NCBI GenBank assembly: GCA_964535215.1 | Contig: CAZHST010000023.1 | Coordinates: 1-52,720, forward strand | Direction: 5' to 3' | DNA length: 52,720 bases | Source of the DNA: JACQHM01 sp964535215 | GTDB lineage: Bacteria > Methylomirabilota > Methylomirabilia > Methylomirabilales > JACQHM01 | In this document: piece after piece, positions 52,696-52,720 of the stretch | Position numbering within the stretch: position 1 is the first letter of the stretch | How the letters are laid out: each line of letters opens with the position of its first letter | Program-made: the position numbers and the translations under genes | Notes under the pieces: model-generated | What the model saw: the letters and a program-made list of their open reading frames with translations, nothing else | Told to the model about the DNA's origin: nothing | Databases searched by the model: none

Positions 52696-52720
52696 CATCC
52701 TCCAGCGGATGCGCGCTGGT

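Noticed and set aside
1..52720. CRISPR array or long tandem repeats
   Set aside because: I saw no regularly spaced direct repeats beyond the two 12-bp copies at 26619-26649.

Overview
The window is G+C-rich, gene-dense bacterial chromosome from a Gram-negative-type cell: it encodes a c-type cytochrome, an outer-membrane-type lipoprotein and an HtrA protease. The gene content (MEP-pathway ispH, a full SUF operon, an F420-type LLM oxidoreductase, a selenoprotein, a branched-chain 2-oxoacid dehydrogenase) would fit a Methylomirabilota (NC10/Rokubacteria-like) or deltaproteobacterial-type lineage. This is an impression from gene content only. No rRNA or taxonomic marker was compared.

Layout. 0.1-2.4 kb (+): a SlyD-like isomerase, a small hypothetical and an M20 peptidase. 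2.4-6.4 kb (-): an operon of an unrecognised 363-aa protein, a UGSC-type selenoprotein with an in-frame UGA and a SECIS-like hairpin, and a secreted di-heme cytochrome c oxidoreductase, followed by a HAD phosphatase. 6.6-10.4 kb (-): two exported, internally duplicated cyclase-family paralogues. 10.9-16.5 kb (+): a PfpI/DJ-1 protein, then ispH-tldD-pmbA-glgC. 16.5-23.9 kb (-): sufBCDSU-sufT-moaA and a DUF3105 membrane protein. 24.0-26.5 kb (-): a small Cys4 protein, a ferredoxin, an Mrp/ApbC Fe-S carrier and a receiver-only protein. These lie behind a near-perfect sigma-54 promoter and a pair of repeats that look like enhancer sites. 26.7-31.4 kb (-): a ThDP enzyme, a GAF histidine kinase and an NtrC-type regulator, the likely activator of that promoter. 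A tRNA-Leu(UAA) follows at 31.6 kb. 31.9-36.3 kb (+): E1alpha, E1beta and E2 of a 2-oxoacid dehydrogenase, then a YchF-like GTPase.

36.3-43.9 kb (-) is a restriction-modification island. Four overlapping genes (Type III-like mod, a 139-aa protein, a HEPN protein, Type III-like res) sit between relics of an older Type I system: an internally deleted hsdM and a truncated MNT/HepT pair upstream, and an hsdR 3' fragment downstream. 44.0-52.7 kb is housekeeping: a UvrD-family helicase, a Slp lipoprotein, an AI-2E/PerM permease, YjbQ, two MDR dehydrogenases, HtrA and an LLM oxidoreductase. A hairpin resembling an IS200/IS605 end lies at the right edge.

The strongest signals are the selenoprotein with its recoding hairpin, the sigma-54 circuit that appears to drive Fe-S genes, and the HEPN-bearing restriction operon nested in Type I relics.
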